DNA of 64,000 nucleotides, taken from positions 1,240,001 to 1,304,000 of the forward strand of contig JAGYXB010001962.1 in NCBI GenBank assembly GCA_022495005.1, written 5' to 3'. The notes under the pieces were generated by a model, which was not told the origin of the DNA, searched no databases, and worked only from the letters and a program-made list of their open reading frames with translations. This DNA is from Rhyacophila brunnea (taxonomy: Eukaryota; Arthropoda; Insecta; Trichoptera; Rhyacophilidae). This document shows, piece by piece, positions 12,651-24,520 of the stretch; position 1 is the stretch's first letter, and each line of letters begins with the position of its first letter. Made by a program: the position numbers and the translations under genes.

Positions 12651-13152
12651 ATGGCCCCCACATCCTAAAGCGGGCTCCCAGGCCAGAATTTTTGGCGGCC
12701 CTCTACCTATCGCTAAATTTAAAGGAAGTCTGGGGCCCGATTTCCTAACTATCGTCTCGTGTGGCACCAGACGACATGACGTAATTGTGACGTCGTCTGG
12801 TGCCACACGAGACGATAGTTAGGAAATCGAGCTGCTGACGCTCTACAGTGACGTTTTCCAAGTGAGGTCAAATAAAATTCAGTATATTTTTAGCGATCTT
12901 TTAACACATCGAATTATGGAGTTGTCGAGACGTATCAACACACAACAACTAAAAATAGCATCGCACAACTTATTTTTTAAAATGGTAATAACCCCGAAAT
13001 AAAATAGCCCCGCGGGTGACTTTTTTACTATTGGAGACAATTTCAGATGTGTGTTTATCTCATTTATCTGGTCGACCTGCTACGCCGGGCCCCTCTTGAG
13101 CCCGGGCCTCTAGACTAGAGCCCTGTCAGCCCCCCCCCATGTGGGGGCCATG
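12651..13152. mobile_element. MITE with ATGGCCCCCACAT ends, carrying an inserted palindrome
   Basis: Perfect 13-bp terminal inverted repeats (ATGGCCCCCACAT and ATGTGGGGGCCAT). Relatives at 39235-39652 and 56657-57052 share the interior (CTACCTATCGCTAA and CGCCGGGC). This copy also contains a palindrome (12739-12828) that the other two lack. It sits inside an older repeat whose halves flank it (about 12510-12649 and 13167-13335). Confidence 0.75.
12739..12828. repeat. perfect palindrome, 37-bp arms, 16-nt loop
   Basis: 12739-12775 is the exact reverse complement of 12792-12828. The arms contain the phrase CGTCTCGTGTGGCACCAGAC. Sister MITEs lack this segment, so it is a recent insertion or local inversion-duplication. 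Confidence 0.9.
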
Positions 13153-13369
13153 TCCATGTCGACATAGGTATATAGACAATATGAAAATATAAATAAGTAT
13201 TTTAATGTCTAAGAGATAATTATTGTATTCTAAAAATTAGGGGATTAAAATTAAGGTTTAATTTATAAAGTGTGCCGTGTGTAATTATTGAAGAATACAA
13301 TTATTTATTATATTATATTATTATTTATTTATTTCAACTTCCTACCAATAAGAAAAACAAATAATTTGG

Positions 13370-13631
13370 ATAGTTCGATGAACCAAAGAAAAACTTTTAT
13401 TTATTTTGTGAAGAACCTGATTCTAAATCACCATACCAGAGCTAGTCGAAGAATCTAGGTTATCACTAGTATTGTTTTTGTTTTGTTACCCTAAAGAAGT
13501 ATAATTTCTAACGCGCGTACATAAGTATTGTACGACAACATCTTCTTGGCTACGCTTCTAGGCGCTGTTGTCTACTAAATTGGTCTTTTCTACTAAAAAA
13601 GTCTTTTTTGTCTAATTGTCTTTGGCCATTC
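13370..13631. repeat. fragment of the repeat also present at 58800-59080
   Basis: 13436-13500 and 13545-13560 match the 58.80-59.08 kb segment (AGCTAGTCAAAGAATCTAG and GACAACATCTTCTTGGCTACG-like). On the minus strand the match includes codons related to the Cys-rich fragment described there. Confidence 0.5.
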
Positions 13632-14200
13632 AAATGTGATAAAACATTCTACGAATAATGATTGTTTTATAATAATTATTGACCTAAGAATAAGATAGTA
13701 TTTTTTTGAATTATGCCATTTCTATTGATGTCAAAGACATAGCTTATAATCAGTATCTTTAGAATTATCTTCAAATGTGGTAATCTTGCCCCTTTTTTGA
13801 ATAATATAATGCCAAATTCTGGTCAAATTTGGGATCACAGAGATTATAAATATAATTTTTTATCGTTAATATTTCACTATATTAATGTCAACATAAATTA
13901 TACTAATGGTTTTATAAATGCGTTTAAAAATTAATAAATCTAAAAACCTTAACACCACTACACATGCATGTACTGAAATATGACTGTATTCTAAAACATT
14001 AGATCGAGAGGTTTAAAAGAATACTATTTTATGTAATAAAAATATTGTATGCAGTCATCAAATGTTTAAAATAAATATAAAGGATAATAAGGCTTCACAA
14101 TTATATAAATAGATTATCTACAACGTTTAACGAATGTTCAGGCTAATGCTTTGAAAATACGATAAAATCTCCATTTTTACCTACGTTGTGCATGTGGGCC
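13632..14200. repeat. ~600-bp dispersed repeat, copy 3
   Basis: Matches 1363-1965 and 9471-10050 over most of its length. No coding capacity. Confidence 0.8.
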
Positions 14201-14297
14201 GTTAATTAGTTAATAATGACTATAATTTAATATAACCATAACTCTACTTAGTAGAGTTATTGACAAACTACTGTTAAACTAAACTACTGTCATTGTG

Positions 14298-14857
14298 CAG
14301 TGGCGAAGGGTGAATGTAGGCTGTTAATATCCGACATAAATAGTGCACATTAAAATTTGTTAAACAGACAAAAATTTACATAATATGGTGCTGGTTAGTT
14401 TTTAAAAATCAAAGAAACCCTGCCTAATCCAAACCATAATAGTTTTGGTACATTTTCGGCGATTCGACAAAGTTGTGCACACTTTTTCATTCATCCTTTT
14501 TTGTTTTTGTTGAATTAGAAATACATATTACACATGTTGTCAGTTAATTTAAAAACATCATTAAACCCTGTCCAAACCAAACTATAATCGATAGAAATTA
14601 TTATTCAATCTATAAAATATCCAAAATTATGTATGATTTAATGGCATAATTTTAGATATTTTATAAATAGACGAGTATTTTTTGACGATTATCTATCATG
14701 GTTTGGTTTTTGCGGGGTTTAATTGAATTTTAAAAACTTACCAGCACCATCTGCAAATTATAGTCTTAGTTCAATGAGAACAAATACGTATGACTGACAA
14801 AGTTTAGTGTGCACTATTTATGGCGGATCAACAGCCTACCTCCGTCTTTCGCCACTG
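14298..14857. mobile_element. hAT-type MITE, CAGTGGCGAAGGG family, copy 2
   Basis: Starts CAGTGGCGAAGGGTGAATG and ends GTCTTTCGCCACTG. The right flank GTCATTGG matches the left flank GTCATTGTG apart from one inserted base, as expected for an aged 8-bp duplication. Confidence 0.85.
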
Positions 14858-15246
14858 GTCATTGGGCCTCTACCTCTGTTGTGGTTTTAAAAAGAATATA
14901 AGTAGATGTTTAAATATGTTTTTTCAGACAAAAAAGCCTAATGGAATCTATCCAATAAAAATAAATCAATGGATTTAACTTATTATAATAATATAATATA
15001 CCTATGTATAAAAAATAAGGTCCTACCTTCATATTTTAAGAGCAGGTGAAATCCTTTAAATCAGTTTAACTTATTGCTTCGGCACGTCCGATCTACAATC
15101 AATATCGATAAAATAGTGACAACTTTAATAATATAATATTATTATCTATAAGTAAAGATGGTAGGTAGGTAGTATCCATTTCTTAACAAACAACCTATGG
15201 CACGTGTGCTAACTGTAGCAAGTTCGGTAAATCTGGTGACATAATT

Positions 15247-15650
15247 ATATCGACCGTAGAAAGGAAAAAGGACGTAAGCCTCAGTTTTTTCAAAATGGGT
15301 TTTATTGGATAATAACGTTTTAAATAACTAAATACACCTTGCGTCCAAAGGATGTAAGCTGCAAATGCCGATTTATTATTTAAATTTGGTTAACAATCAA
15401 AAAAAAAGTAGGTAGTGAAGTAGGAAAAACGACTTAACCATAATTTTTGTTGGTTTTTCTTTAATTAACTCAATAATTAATATCAGATTAGGAATATAAA
15501 AACTAATTTATTATTTATCATGCACTTCAAGGTTATATATTATATTTTGTATTTAAACTTTGACCAAAAACCATAACAAAAACGTTTTTGTGACTCCTAT
15601 AACATTTGATTTGTGTGGATTACGTCCTTTTTCATTTCTAAGGTCGATAT
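15247..15650. mobile_element. MITE with ATATCGACC ends
   Basis: About 30-bp imperfect terminal inverted repeats: ATATCGACCGTAGAAAGG at the left, and TTTCTAAGGTCGATAT at the right. Both carry AAAGGACGTAA just inside. The target duplication is unclear and the superfamily is not assigned. Confidence 0.65.
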
Positions 15651-16020
15651 GTATGTGCATAATAATAATATACTTATCAAAGAATTTTGACTCTAAAAAG
15701 GGATAGGGCTCTTATACGAATTCCGTATTAAAAATTTGAAAGGTACGATTTGAGTTACCCCATCTCAGTGAGATTCCGTAAGAGTTTGGTGATCATGCGT
15801 TACATAGGGGTGGCATATTATAAAAGGCGATGAATGAAGGGATGAATAATTAGAAATTGTCAACATTAAGTTTAAATAGTGATAGAAGCATTAAAGATGC
15901 CGACAACATATAACTATTGCCGCATTGTGCCTAAGATTTGTATTGTATACACCGTTGTTACATTTGTTAATACATATTATTTATAATGACTAGATACATG
16001 TTATTACAATTTAGCTTTAA

Positions 16021-16519
16021 TGCGATGTCTTTGCCTACCAGAGGTACCTGGCGGAAAAATACAAAGCTCGCAATTTGAGATATTTTTTTGATAATTTACA
16101 ATTTTAAGTGTATTACTTAATAAATATGTATCTGAAAACATTAAAAAGAAAAAAGTCAAAGATAAACTGACAATAATTGTAAAAAAATGTTATCAAATGT
16201 GAATATGTTAAAAGACCCCAACTTATTATTACATGTATTTTATGGTACTATTTATTATTAAAATTTAGTTTATTTAGTTTTCTATGCTATACTTAAGAGA
16301 TTCTTGACTAATTCATAGTTTTAATATTTTTTTATATTTATTTTAAAAAACATTGATTCTTATAAAAATATAAATGTGTATAACATGAAATCCTTTTTAT
16401 TTATATCAAACGGAGCTTCAATATTGGGACCATACCTAAATTAGATATCAAAAAAATGTCTCAAATTGCAAGAGTCGTTTTTTTTCCGCTAGGCGCCTCT
16501 GGTAGGTAAAGACATCGCC
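16021..16519. mobile_element. TTAA-flanked MITE (piggyBac-like)
   Basis: Long imperfect inverted ends (about 70 bp), GCGATGTCTTTGCCTACCAG at the left and its inverse at the right, flanked by TTAA (16017-16020 and 16520-16523). TTAA is the piggyBac target. A short end fragment recurs at about 47685-47735. Confidence 0.7.
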
Positions 16520-16523
16520 TTAA

Positions 16524-17255
16524 TCGAGCTTCAATATTAAGACCATAGGTACCTAAATAAGATTAAGTTTTCAGAATTACTACTTTTACCCACTTCATGT
16601 AAAATATATTATAATTCCATGAAAACGAGATGGCAGCACAGGTTGAAGCCATAGATTAAATAATCTAGGGCCTAGTGCTAGAAGTGAATATGTCAAATAT
16701 ATCGATCGTACAAAATAATTCTGAATTCCTTACAAAATAATCCGTATACATACAATAGTTGAAGACAGATGGCTCTGTTGCATATTTTTTACATTTGACA
16801 TGAATTCTAAATTCAATACTTGAATATTCTGACGACAGATTCTTCTGTTTATTTTACAACATTTTTATTCGGTCGTATTCTCAGTTGTCCGGTGGCTGTT
16901 TGTCTGGTACAAATCTTGCAATCGATTTTTAAGTAACTTCCCGACTAGCTAGACATTTGAAACTTTTAGAATATATCAGAACACGATGCCAATGCATTTT
17001 TTAAAAAAAAATATGTTTAGCCATTTAAGTAGAATTAAATTCATTTTCCGTTAATTCTGTTTTGTATGAAAAATTATTTTGGAAGAAATCCGTAATCCAA
17101 TCCACTATTATTGGTTGCTAAGGTATTAACAACTAAATTATTAATATATATGTGCGTTACTATGGAAATCAATATGAGTGTCAAACTGACATTTCAGTAT
17201 TATTTCTATCAAATTCATTTTTTTTGATCGTTTAAGCTAGTAAGTCAAGTTTATA
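16524..17255. other. no gene seen
   Basis: AT-rich, with no supported exon, RNA or terminal repeat. Confidence 0.4.
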
Positions 17256-17990
17256 TTATGATTCAGGGGACGCTCTACAGAATTGCCCTTGAGAATTGAA
17301 AATATGATTTTTTTACATGTGGTCTACTGGTAATATTCAAAGGTCGCCGACAATGCTTTGGTCTAAAGTAAATAATGATCTCTTAATTAAATTTAAATCA
17401 TAACACTGTCAACGTGAATAAAATATGGGGTGACGAAAAAATGATATCTTCTAATATACGTAAATGTTACTAAATTCAATTTGTTATTCATCTGTTTGGT
17501 GAGAAATATTGTAACCAATATGATGGATAGCCACGATATAAACTTATTAATATATTAATAACGTTTTAACCTGACATTGTCCGAGAGCTAAACATACGAA
17601 GGATGTTGAAATACATATCTACCTACATTTTTATTTCATGTGCTATCCAAAAAACATTATTATTGAATAGTATTTATTTTGAATGTGTAAGACCTATTAC
17701 ATAATTATTTAAAAAAATAGGTACACATTGTTTAATTCTAATGCATATTTAAAAAAAAAGTGTAATATAGTGATGTCTGTTTATTATAAAAAGAAACTGA
17801 CTTTTTATTAAAAGAAATGAAAATATAATTAATTATATTTTCATTTCTTTTAAAATGGAATTCTACCAAGTAAATGCTAACTCAATTAATGACTTTTTAT
17901 TACTTACCCGATTAGTTTAATTAATTTAGTCTGACACTTTTACAAACAAGTAACGCAATTTTACTTTTACAAAAATAGGTAGGTACAATA
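17256..17990 (+). repeat. dispersed repeat, copy also inverted at 42780-43430
   Basis: Shares GGGACGCTCTACAG, TTGAGAATTGAAAATATGAT, AAACATACGAAGGA and AGTCTGACACTTTTACAAAC with 42780-43430 in reverse orientation. Non-coding. Contains the spacer-less palindrome at 17808-17853. Confidence 0.8.
17808..17853. repeat. perfect 46-bp palindrome without spacer
   Basis: 17808-17830 is followed directly by its exact reverse complement 17831-17853 (centre TATAATTAATTATA). It is AT-rich and able to form a cruciform. Confidence 0.9.
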
Positions 17991-18584
17991 ATTATTGTAT
18001 TTTGTTGGTAAGTAAAGCCACTGCAAGAAATAATTTATATAAAAAATGATTATTAACGTAGAGACACCCACACATTTTTTTATTCAAAGCTAGCGTCGCT
18101 GAGAAGATAGCAAAGTTACCGTTGAAGACCAATTACTTATTTTTATGACGTGTTTTTAATTGTGTGCAATTTGGCGGAAAAATATAATATATACAGTTGC
18201 TTACCATTCGGTTATCCAATGAGCTGGGTTTTGTTTAATCTTCTGCAGACATCCTACAGTTTTATTTTTTATCTTGCCCATCTCACGTAAGGCTATCTGA
18301 TATTATAAAAGTTACATAGTACAACAGTGTTTAAATCTAATATGTAATTGTACAGGTTTAATTAAAAACTATAACAAAATTAACATTTTAATGATTTACA
18401 GATTTTCCTATGCTATATCAACTTAATATCAATTTTAATGAGACAAGATACATATTACGATATATCCAAAATACACATCATCAGATAATATGTGAAATAT
18501 TTTGATAAGCAAAAAAAAAGAACAATACAAAAATAACATAACATAATCAGCCAGTCTTTTCATAATTATTTTAGATGAATGTTG

Positions 18585-18926
18585 TATGCCGTTTGACGCT
18601 TGGAAGTATGTAATTATTCCATCTGTACATTGAAGTTAAAGTCCCTCCACCAAACCCGCCCCGTACCACCCTCGGTCTTAATCGAGAGTATCACGGGACC
18701 CATCAATTGGTGATGTGAAGCATCTAAGAATTGGCCTGGGAGTGTCCTGGGAGAAGATGCCCAAGACTTAGATTGCTACGCTCAAAGTGAGCTGTGACTG
18801 AGTTTACTGAGTTTACTCTAATGCAAAGTGCCAGGGAGAGAAAAGCACATGGAAATTACTAAAAAGAAAATGAACCTACTTGTTTATTAAATTAAAGAAC
18901 GAAGCTAATCATACAGGCAGCAAAAT
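18585..18926 (-). mobile_element. R1-clade element, 3' untranslated region (end uncertain)
   Basis: More GC-balanced than the flank and directly downstream (minus strand) of the ORF2 stop. I see no poly(A) tail on the minus strand, so the 3' boundary near 18585 is approximate. Confidence 0.5.
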
Positions 18927-21900
18927 TTATGTGAAGAGATCTTCATGCCCGTAGTAAGACGCCGCAAATTTTTTGAAAGCAAGATAATTGGCCTTAGTAG
19001 CAACCAGGTCGGACGGGCCGATGGGTCCAACAGCTGGTTGGACCGACCTGAGCATTTCCTCCCGTTCGGAGCACATACTCAGACACTCCCATAGGATGTG
19101 GTTGGCATCCTGTATTTCCCCTCCGCATGGACATGTCGGACGGCTTACAAGTCCAAGCTCGAAGAGCTTGCCAGCGAATCCACCATGACCAGTCACAAAT
19201 TGACTGGTGTAATGGTCTGGAGTCAGATATTTGGTTATCTCCATTCGCCACTGTATGTTTGGAAAAAACGTATATGTGTGCCGGCCCTTGGTCGATTCGT
19301 CCCACTTTCGCTGCCAGGTCGTAATGGCCGCGTTGAGCGACATGAGTCTAATTCTGCGCCTCAATAATGCTACTCCTTCGCCAGCTAGCCGAGGGGGAGG
19401 GACGAGGTGAAAATCACCAACGTCGGCCTCCTCGCCCTTGAGGAGCAATATTGAAGCGCCGCTGACCTGAATATGCAGGTCAAGTGGGAGAATGCCGGCC
19501 AGGACCGGGAGCGCGTCAGTTGAGGTAGTACGGTAGGCTTTGGTAATGGACAGAAGCGCGATGCGCTGTCCTCTTAAAAGAGAGATTCTAAGTTTGACAC
19601 TTTTGGGAATGCGCGGGCACCAAGCACTGGCGGCATAAGCCGCGATTCCCATAAAAATGGCGCCGTAGGCGATCTTGAGCGCCCTTACTTTTAAGCCCCA
19701 TCCTTCACCAGCCATGCGGCCGATCCTCTGGAAGGCCACCCCAGCCTTGTGGACTTGGGTTTCAGCATGGTGTAGGAAATTTAACATTGTGTCCATTTTG
19801 ACGCCTAGATAGGTGACGATCTTCGACACTTTCACTCTCGTGTCACCGAATCGGACTGTGGGTAGTCTCGAACAGCTAAGTCGTCTCGGTCCTTTGAGGA
19901 CAATGGCTTCTGTCTTGGAAGGTGCGAATGATAGTCTAGTTAATCTACCCCAAGCCTCAATTGATGCTAAAGCTTCACCAACGGTGCTCTCAATCTTCGC
20001 TCTGCTGTCGGCCTCGACCAGCAGCAGCGCATCGTCTGCGTAGGATGACAGTACAGTCGGTTGGAAGCGGAATTCTAAGGAGATCGTCGAAGAGTACGTT
20101 CCAGAGAAGGGCCCGAGGACTGAGCCCTGGGGACATCCCATGCTGGTGTTCCTCTTTATTGTGGTTGAACCAACTCGAAACTCGATCGATCTATTGGTGA
20201 AATAACTTTGAATTGACGCGAACAAATTTCCTGGTAGTCTCTTCAGCCGGAGCTTTTGAAGTATAAGAGGCCAAGACGCACTATCAAACGCACCTGCAAT
20301 GTCCAGGAAAACTCCTAGGACGTATTTACGGCGAGAATTTTCAGCAATGGCAATCACGTTCCTTATGGCGTCGACTGTTGATTTGCCTCTTCTGAATCCA
20401 AATTGCTTATCGGAAAGCGGCGAGTGTGTCTCCAGGTGGGCTTCAATCCTGTGGCACAGTAGATTCTCCAGCACTTTGCCCAGAGCGGGCAGAAGTGTTA
20501 GAGGGCGGTAGGCTTTGGGGCTAGACGGTTCTTGGCTGCCAGTTTTGGGGATTACCTTAAGTAAGCCCCTCTTCCAGCAGTCGGGGAACGTGCCGCTTCT
20601 GATGCAGTCACTGAGGAGGGTTGTAATCTCTGGCGCGGCGATGGCCCATGTGCGTTTGACAAGTAAATTGTCAATGCAGTCCGGGCCCGGGGCCTTGCCA
20701 GCAATCAACGTGCGTATGATGTGGTTGATCTCCTGTTCGGAAGGCAACGATGAGTGATCCGTGTCGATGGGAAGAGAAGCCTCAAAGCGGGCCATCCTCA
20801 TGGCGTCATCATCCCTGGATTCGTCATCCAGGGGGATGAGGGCCTCGAGTAGGACCGCAGCCGTTTCAGACTCGGTACTGGTGAATCCGCCACCCGGTTT
20901 CTCGATGCCGCACAGGAGGCTCGTCGGTCTGAGTCCCAGCCTCAATGCGCGGTATGGAGGACCCCAGGGGTCCGAACCTCCCTCAATGGTGACGAAGTTA
21001 CGCCAGTAGTCTTTCTTGGCTTGAGTAATCGCTTTCTTGTATTCCATTCGGGTGGATTTGGCCATGGTTGCAAGGGGATCGATGGAGGCAGGTGGTTGCT
21101 TGCGAAGGCGTGCACGTTGATGGGCCTTGCGCGCTTTTCTGAAAAGGTCACGCAGGCGCGAAACATGCTGCGTCCACCACGGCGACTGGCTTGGTATCTT
21201 GGGCTTGCAGCGTCCAAGTGAAGCTTCGGCTGATCCGGTGATGTCTGCAGTCAGTCGTGAGGCGGCTGAGTGCAGGTCCGGAAATCGGGTTCTAGATGTC
21301 CTGTCAAGCTTTTTAGAGAGCACCTCTTCAAACTTTTCCCAATTCCCGTCGCGCGTTCTAAATCGCGTGGGCGGGGTTGGGGATACGTCAGAGACGCCAT
21401 CGTGCGAGGAGACAGTGGCCAGCTCAAAAGTGATCAGCCGGTGATCACTCATGGAAGCGCTCTCATGGACTTTCCAGCCGCTGATTCGTCTCGCGACGGA
21501 CTCAGTGGCCAGGGTGATGTCGATGTGGGTGCTTCCGGAGTTTGCGTGCGACACGAAAGTCGGCAAGCTGTTGGGGTCGTTGAGGACGACCAGGTTGTGC
21601 TGGTGAACCAGCTCCTCGATGACGTCCGCGTCGCATAGGGGGATATCCACGGGCGCCCAGAGGGGGATTGCGAGTTTGCATCCGCACAGATGATGACATC
21701 CCTGCCACCAACTGCGCGTAGGATGCCGTCGAGCACTGATGCCACGTGTTCCTTTGTGCTCTTAAAGCTGAAGTAGGCGGAGATAACCACCACACTGCCT
21801 CCTCCGGGAAAGCTTATGTCTGCACATGCGACTAGCTCAGTTGACAGGTGCGAGAGCGAAAGCACGCCAAGGCGAGGGTAAAGAGCGAAGACGCAGGCCT

Positions 21901-22097
21901 TTGGCTCTGCACCCCTGGCGCTGACGACAAGGTCCGCGCACCCGAGTCCCTTTTCAGTGGCCTTGGGGCCCCTTTTAGAGCCCCAGTGGTGCGGTTCCTG
22001 CACCAGCGCCAGAGACAAGCCTGTGGCCCGCATGGTCTCAATTAACTCCGCCGAGCCACAGCCTCAGGTTGACGTTCAACTGAGCGAAGGTAATCAT
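18927..22097 (-). pseudogene. R1-clade non-LTR retrotransposon ORF2 (endonuclease-RT), frameshifted
   Basis: ORF2 encodes an apurinic-type endonuclease that nicks the target, a reverse transcriptase that copies the element RNA there, and a C-terminal zinc knuckle. Endonuclease motifs: VQEPHH, CADANSQSP, and SDHRLITFEL. RT motifs in the 907-codon frame (18927-21650): YRPLTLLPALGKVLENLL, QFGFRRGKSTVD, FLDIAGAFDSASW, MGCPQGSVLGP and YADD. The C-terminus has CPCGGEIQDANHILWEC. The first ATG (22095-22097) overlaps the ORF1 stop as ATGA, the R1-like arrangement. At least three breaks are visible: a frame shift after the first ~11 codons, a one-base loss in a C run at about 21662, and a pair of compensating shifts between MGCPQGSVLGP and YADD that scramble about 20 residues. 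The copy is therefore inactive, though the breaks look young. Confidence 0.93.
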
Positions 22098-23636
22098 CGC
22101 GTGGCAGTGTAGTCCACCATAGCCCTCTCGCGCAGCTCAGCGTGTAGCCTTGCTGGGCAATCGAGACTGCCGGTGGAGTGATCAGACGGTTGCTTGTGTT
22201 TATGGCAGGCCACGCATTTGGGTGGGTTTCCTTTGTTGGGGCAGTCCTCGCGGTCGTGGCCGGAGATGGCGCAGTGGCTGCACGTCGGGGTTTTGTTAGA
22301 ACAACCTTTGGCCATGTGACCGAAGAGGTGGCAAATATTGCACTTTACTACCCCAACGTAGTCCCTAAGAGGGAAGGATTCCCACCCCATGTAGAGTCTG
22401 TCTTCTGCTATTAGGGCAGACCAGATGGCCGCCGGGGCGAAGACCACAAAGTGGCATCTGCCGGTTCTTGGCCCGGCTTTGTGGCTCAGTCTTATTTCCT
22501 GGTATGCCTTTTCTGGCAGGCCGGTCTGTTCCCTGGTGGAGGTGAAGATAGCTTCCCGGAGTTGTTGTTCCGTGAGAGTCGACGGTAAGTCAAAGATAAT
22601 GACACGAGGCTGTTTTTTCCCAGCGAGCTCGGCTCGTAGGGCAGCCTCCGAGGTCTCCAGGGCTTTCATAAGGGCCTTGGCCTCGACTTCAGAACGGGGG
22701 TGAACAATTACACCTTTGTTCCTTATGTTACGGATACCCGTAATTTGAACCCCAAGGGACCTGGGGTCGAAGGCCTTCTTGAGGATCTCCTTCGTGGTAT
22801 CCGACTTCTTCTCCCCAGATCCGGTCGGGAAGAAGAGAACTCCCGGTCTGGGGGCGAGGGGAAGCAGGGACGGAAACTGTTGGTTGGCGGATGTTGAGGT
22901 GGAGGGTGGAGCAAGTGTTGCTGTAGTCGCCGTAGGTGGGCGGCTCTTCCTGCCCAATGCTGTGGCCCATGACATTGCAGGTGTCGTTGCTGTAGGTAGG
23001 GCGTTTGTGACCGCTTGTGGCTGGATAGTTTTTAATATTTTAGACTGAGCATGCAGGTCCTTGATAGCCTTTTTTTGTAAGTTGAGGCCGGAGGTCCTGT
23101 CTTTCAATAATCCTTCAAGATGCAGGATCCTAGCCTCTTGGACGATTGATCTCCGCTCTAGCTTGGCCATGGCTAGATTTTGTCGGCTGTGGGCTTCCGA
23201 CATGCTCAGGAGGGCATTTGTTATGCGCTCTTTGGCGCCGGCCTGTTTGCCGCGGAAGGCCGTAATAACCTCGTTCAGGCATGTTGAAACCTCAGTGTAT
23301 ATGTCCTCGTGCTGGTCGGGGTCTATCCTGGAGAAGTCCACCTCGTAATCCTCGCCAGAAGAGGAGGAGTCTTCGTCTTCTTGCGGGGGGGGGCGGCTGA
23401 TGGTTTCTGGATTTGGGTTTTTTCGCCTCTGGTTCTGTGATTGTTGTCGGAGAAGTATTTTTTGATGTTTTTTTTGTTGATGGTGATTTGGGGGAACGTT
23501 GTTTCGTTTTGCTAGTTCTGGCCGAAGATGGGGCGTATGCTGTGGATCCCGAAGTGGATGCCGCGAGGGTTGGGGAGTTGTCAGTCTCTGGAGGATCAGG
23601 ACCCTCCTGGGGAGGAGTGCGCATCATATTCGGCAT
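22094..23636 (-). pseudogene. R1-clade retrotransposon ORF1 (Gag-like), one frameshift
   Basis: ORF1 proteins bind the element RNA. The C-terminal half carries three zinc knuckles: CNICHLFGHMAKGC and CSHCAISGHDREDC (both C-x2-C-x4-H-x4-C), then a CVACHKHK...H...C variant. This is typical of R1-clade Gag-like proteins. The long frame is 22094-23341. Its apparent start is not the true one: the other frame from 23636 (MPNMMRTPPQ, then a Ser/Thr/Lys/Pro-rich stretch) runs into it. The shift is at a G/C homopolymer around 23385-23393, after which the frame continues as QEDEDSSSSGEDYEVDF into MDFSRI's frame. A homopolymer error in the assembly is an alternative explanation. Confidence 0.9.
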
Positions 23637-24520
23637 GCAGTCGCGTGATGGTGTGTAGGCAGGGAGAGAGAAGACGAGTGGAGTTTATATTGGATTTGGT
23701 TGTCCGTCACACGGCCGGTAGCTTGACGTTTAGATAGTGTTTTAACACTTTGTCGGGGGTGGCCGAAGCGAAGCAGTAGTTATGTATACAAAGTGGATAC
23801 CTACTTGGCTATCAGGGGTGCCCAAGTCAGGGGTCGGGGTCCAGATGGGGTCCCTTGACTTCCGGTCAGGGGAGGTCAAGTTGGGCCCGCGGTCCAAAAA
23901 TGGTCCCTATCCAAAATTGTACAGGGACACGGGGGGGGATAAAGCGGACCTCAGAGACAATAAGTTGTCGAAGTTGGCGCGAGTATATGCTGTATTGGGT
24001 GAAAAAATGGGGTGAAGGGAGAAAAGGCGTTGTCTGGCTAAGTGCCGTAGGTATTGAGTTGAAATGAAAAATTTGAGAAAAAAAAAAATTACAAGTCCAA
24101 AATGGGCTTGATGTAGGTATTGAGATGAGATGAAAATTTGAGAAAAAATTACAAGTCCAAAATGGGCTTGATGTAGGTATGGAGGTGTAATGAGTGAGAA
24201 AATAAAATTACGAGTCGAAATCGAAATCAGAAATTAGATGCGGGTGGGGCGAAATGACCGCCCGCTCTAGTCGGCCGCCAAAAAGCGACTGACGCAAGAA
24301 ATTCAAAAAGTGGGCGTGGATTTTGGAATATGGGATTAGGTTGGAAGGGGTTTAATTGCTTTGTTTACTTCCTCAGTATTAGCCTTCAAGTCGTTAGCAA
24401 GAGAATGATGGTGATAAATCTTCGGACTTGGTCGGTGATTGGAGGTCACTTGTGAGTTCTTGATGATTGCTTCTTAATGTTGCTGTAATGGCAGCAGACG
24501 GAGAGTTCAAAGTTCAATGT
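23637..24520 (-). mobile_element. R1-clade element 5' UTR with 60-bp tandem repeat
   Basis: GC-richer sequence upstream of ORF1. It includes two near-identical 60-bp units (24061-24120 and 24121-24180, both ending ACAAGTCCAAAATGGGCTTG plus ATGTAGGTAT). Tandem units in the 5' UTR commonly contribute to promoters in non-LTR elements; here that role is an inference. The 5' boundary is not defined. Confidence 0.55.

Noticed and set aside
18988..23737. Many plus-strand frames of 60-120 codons
   Set aside because: They are antisense shadows of the R1-clade ORF1 and ORF2, which have clear domain motifs on the minus strand.
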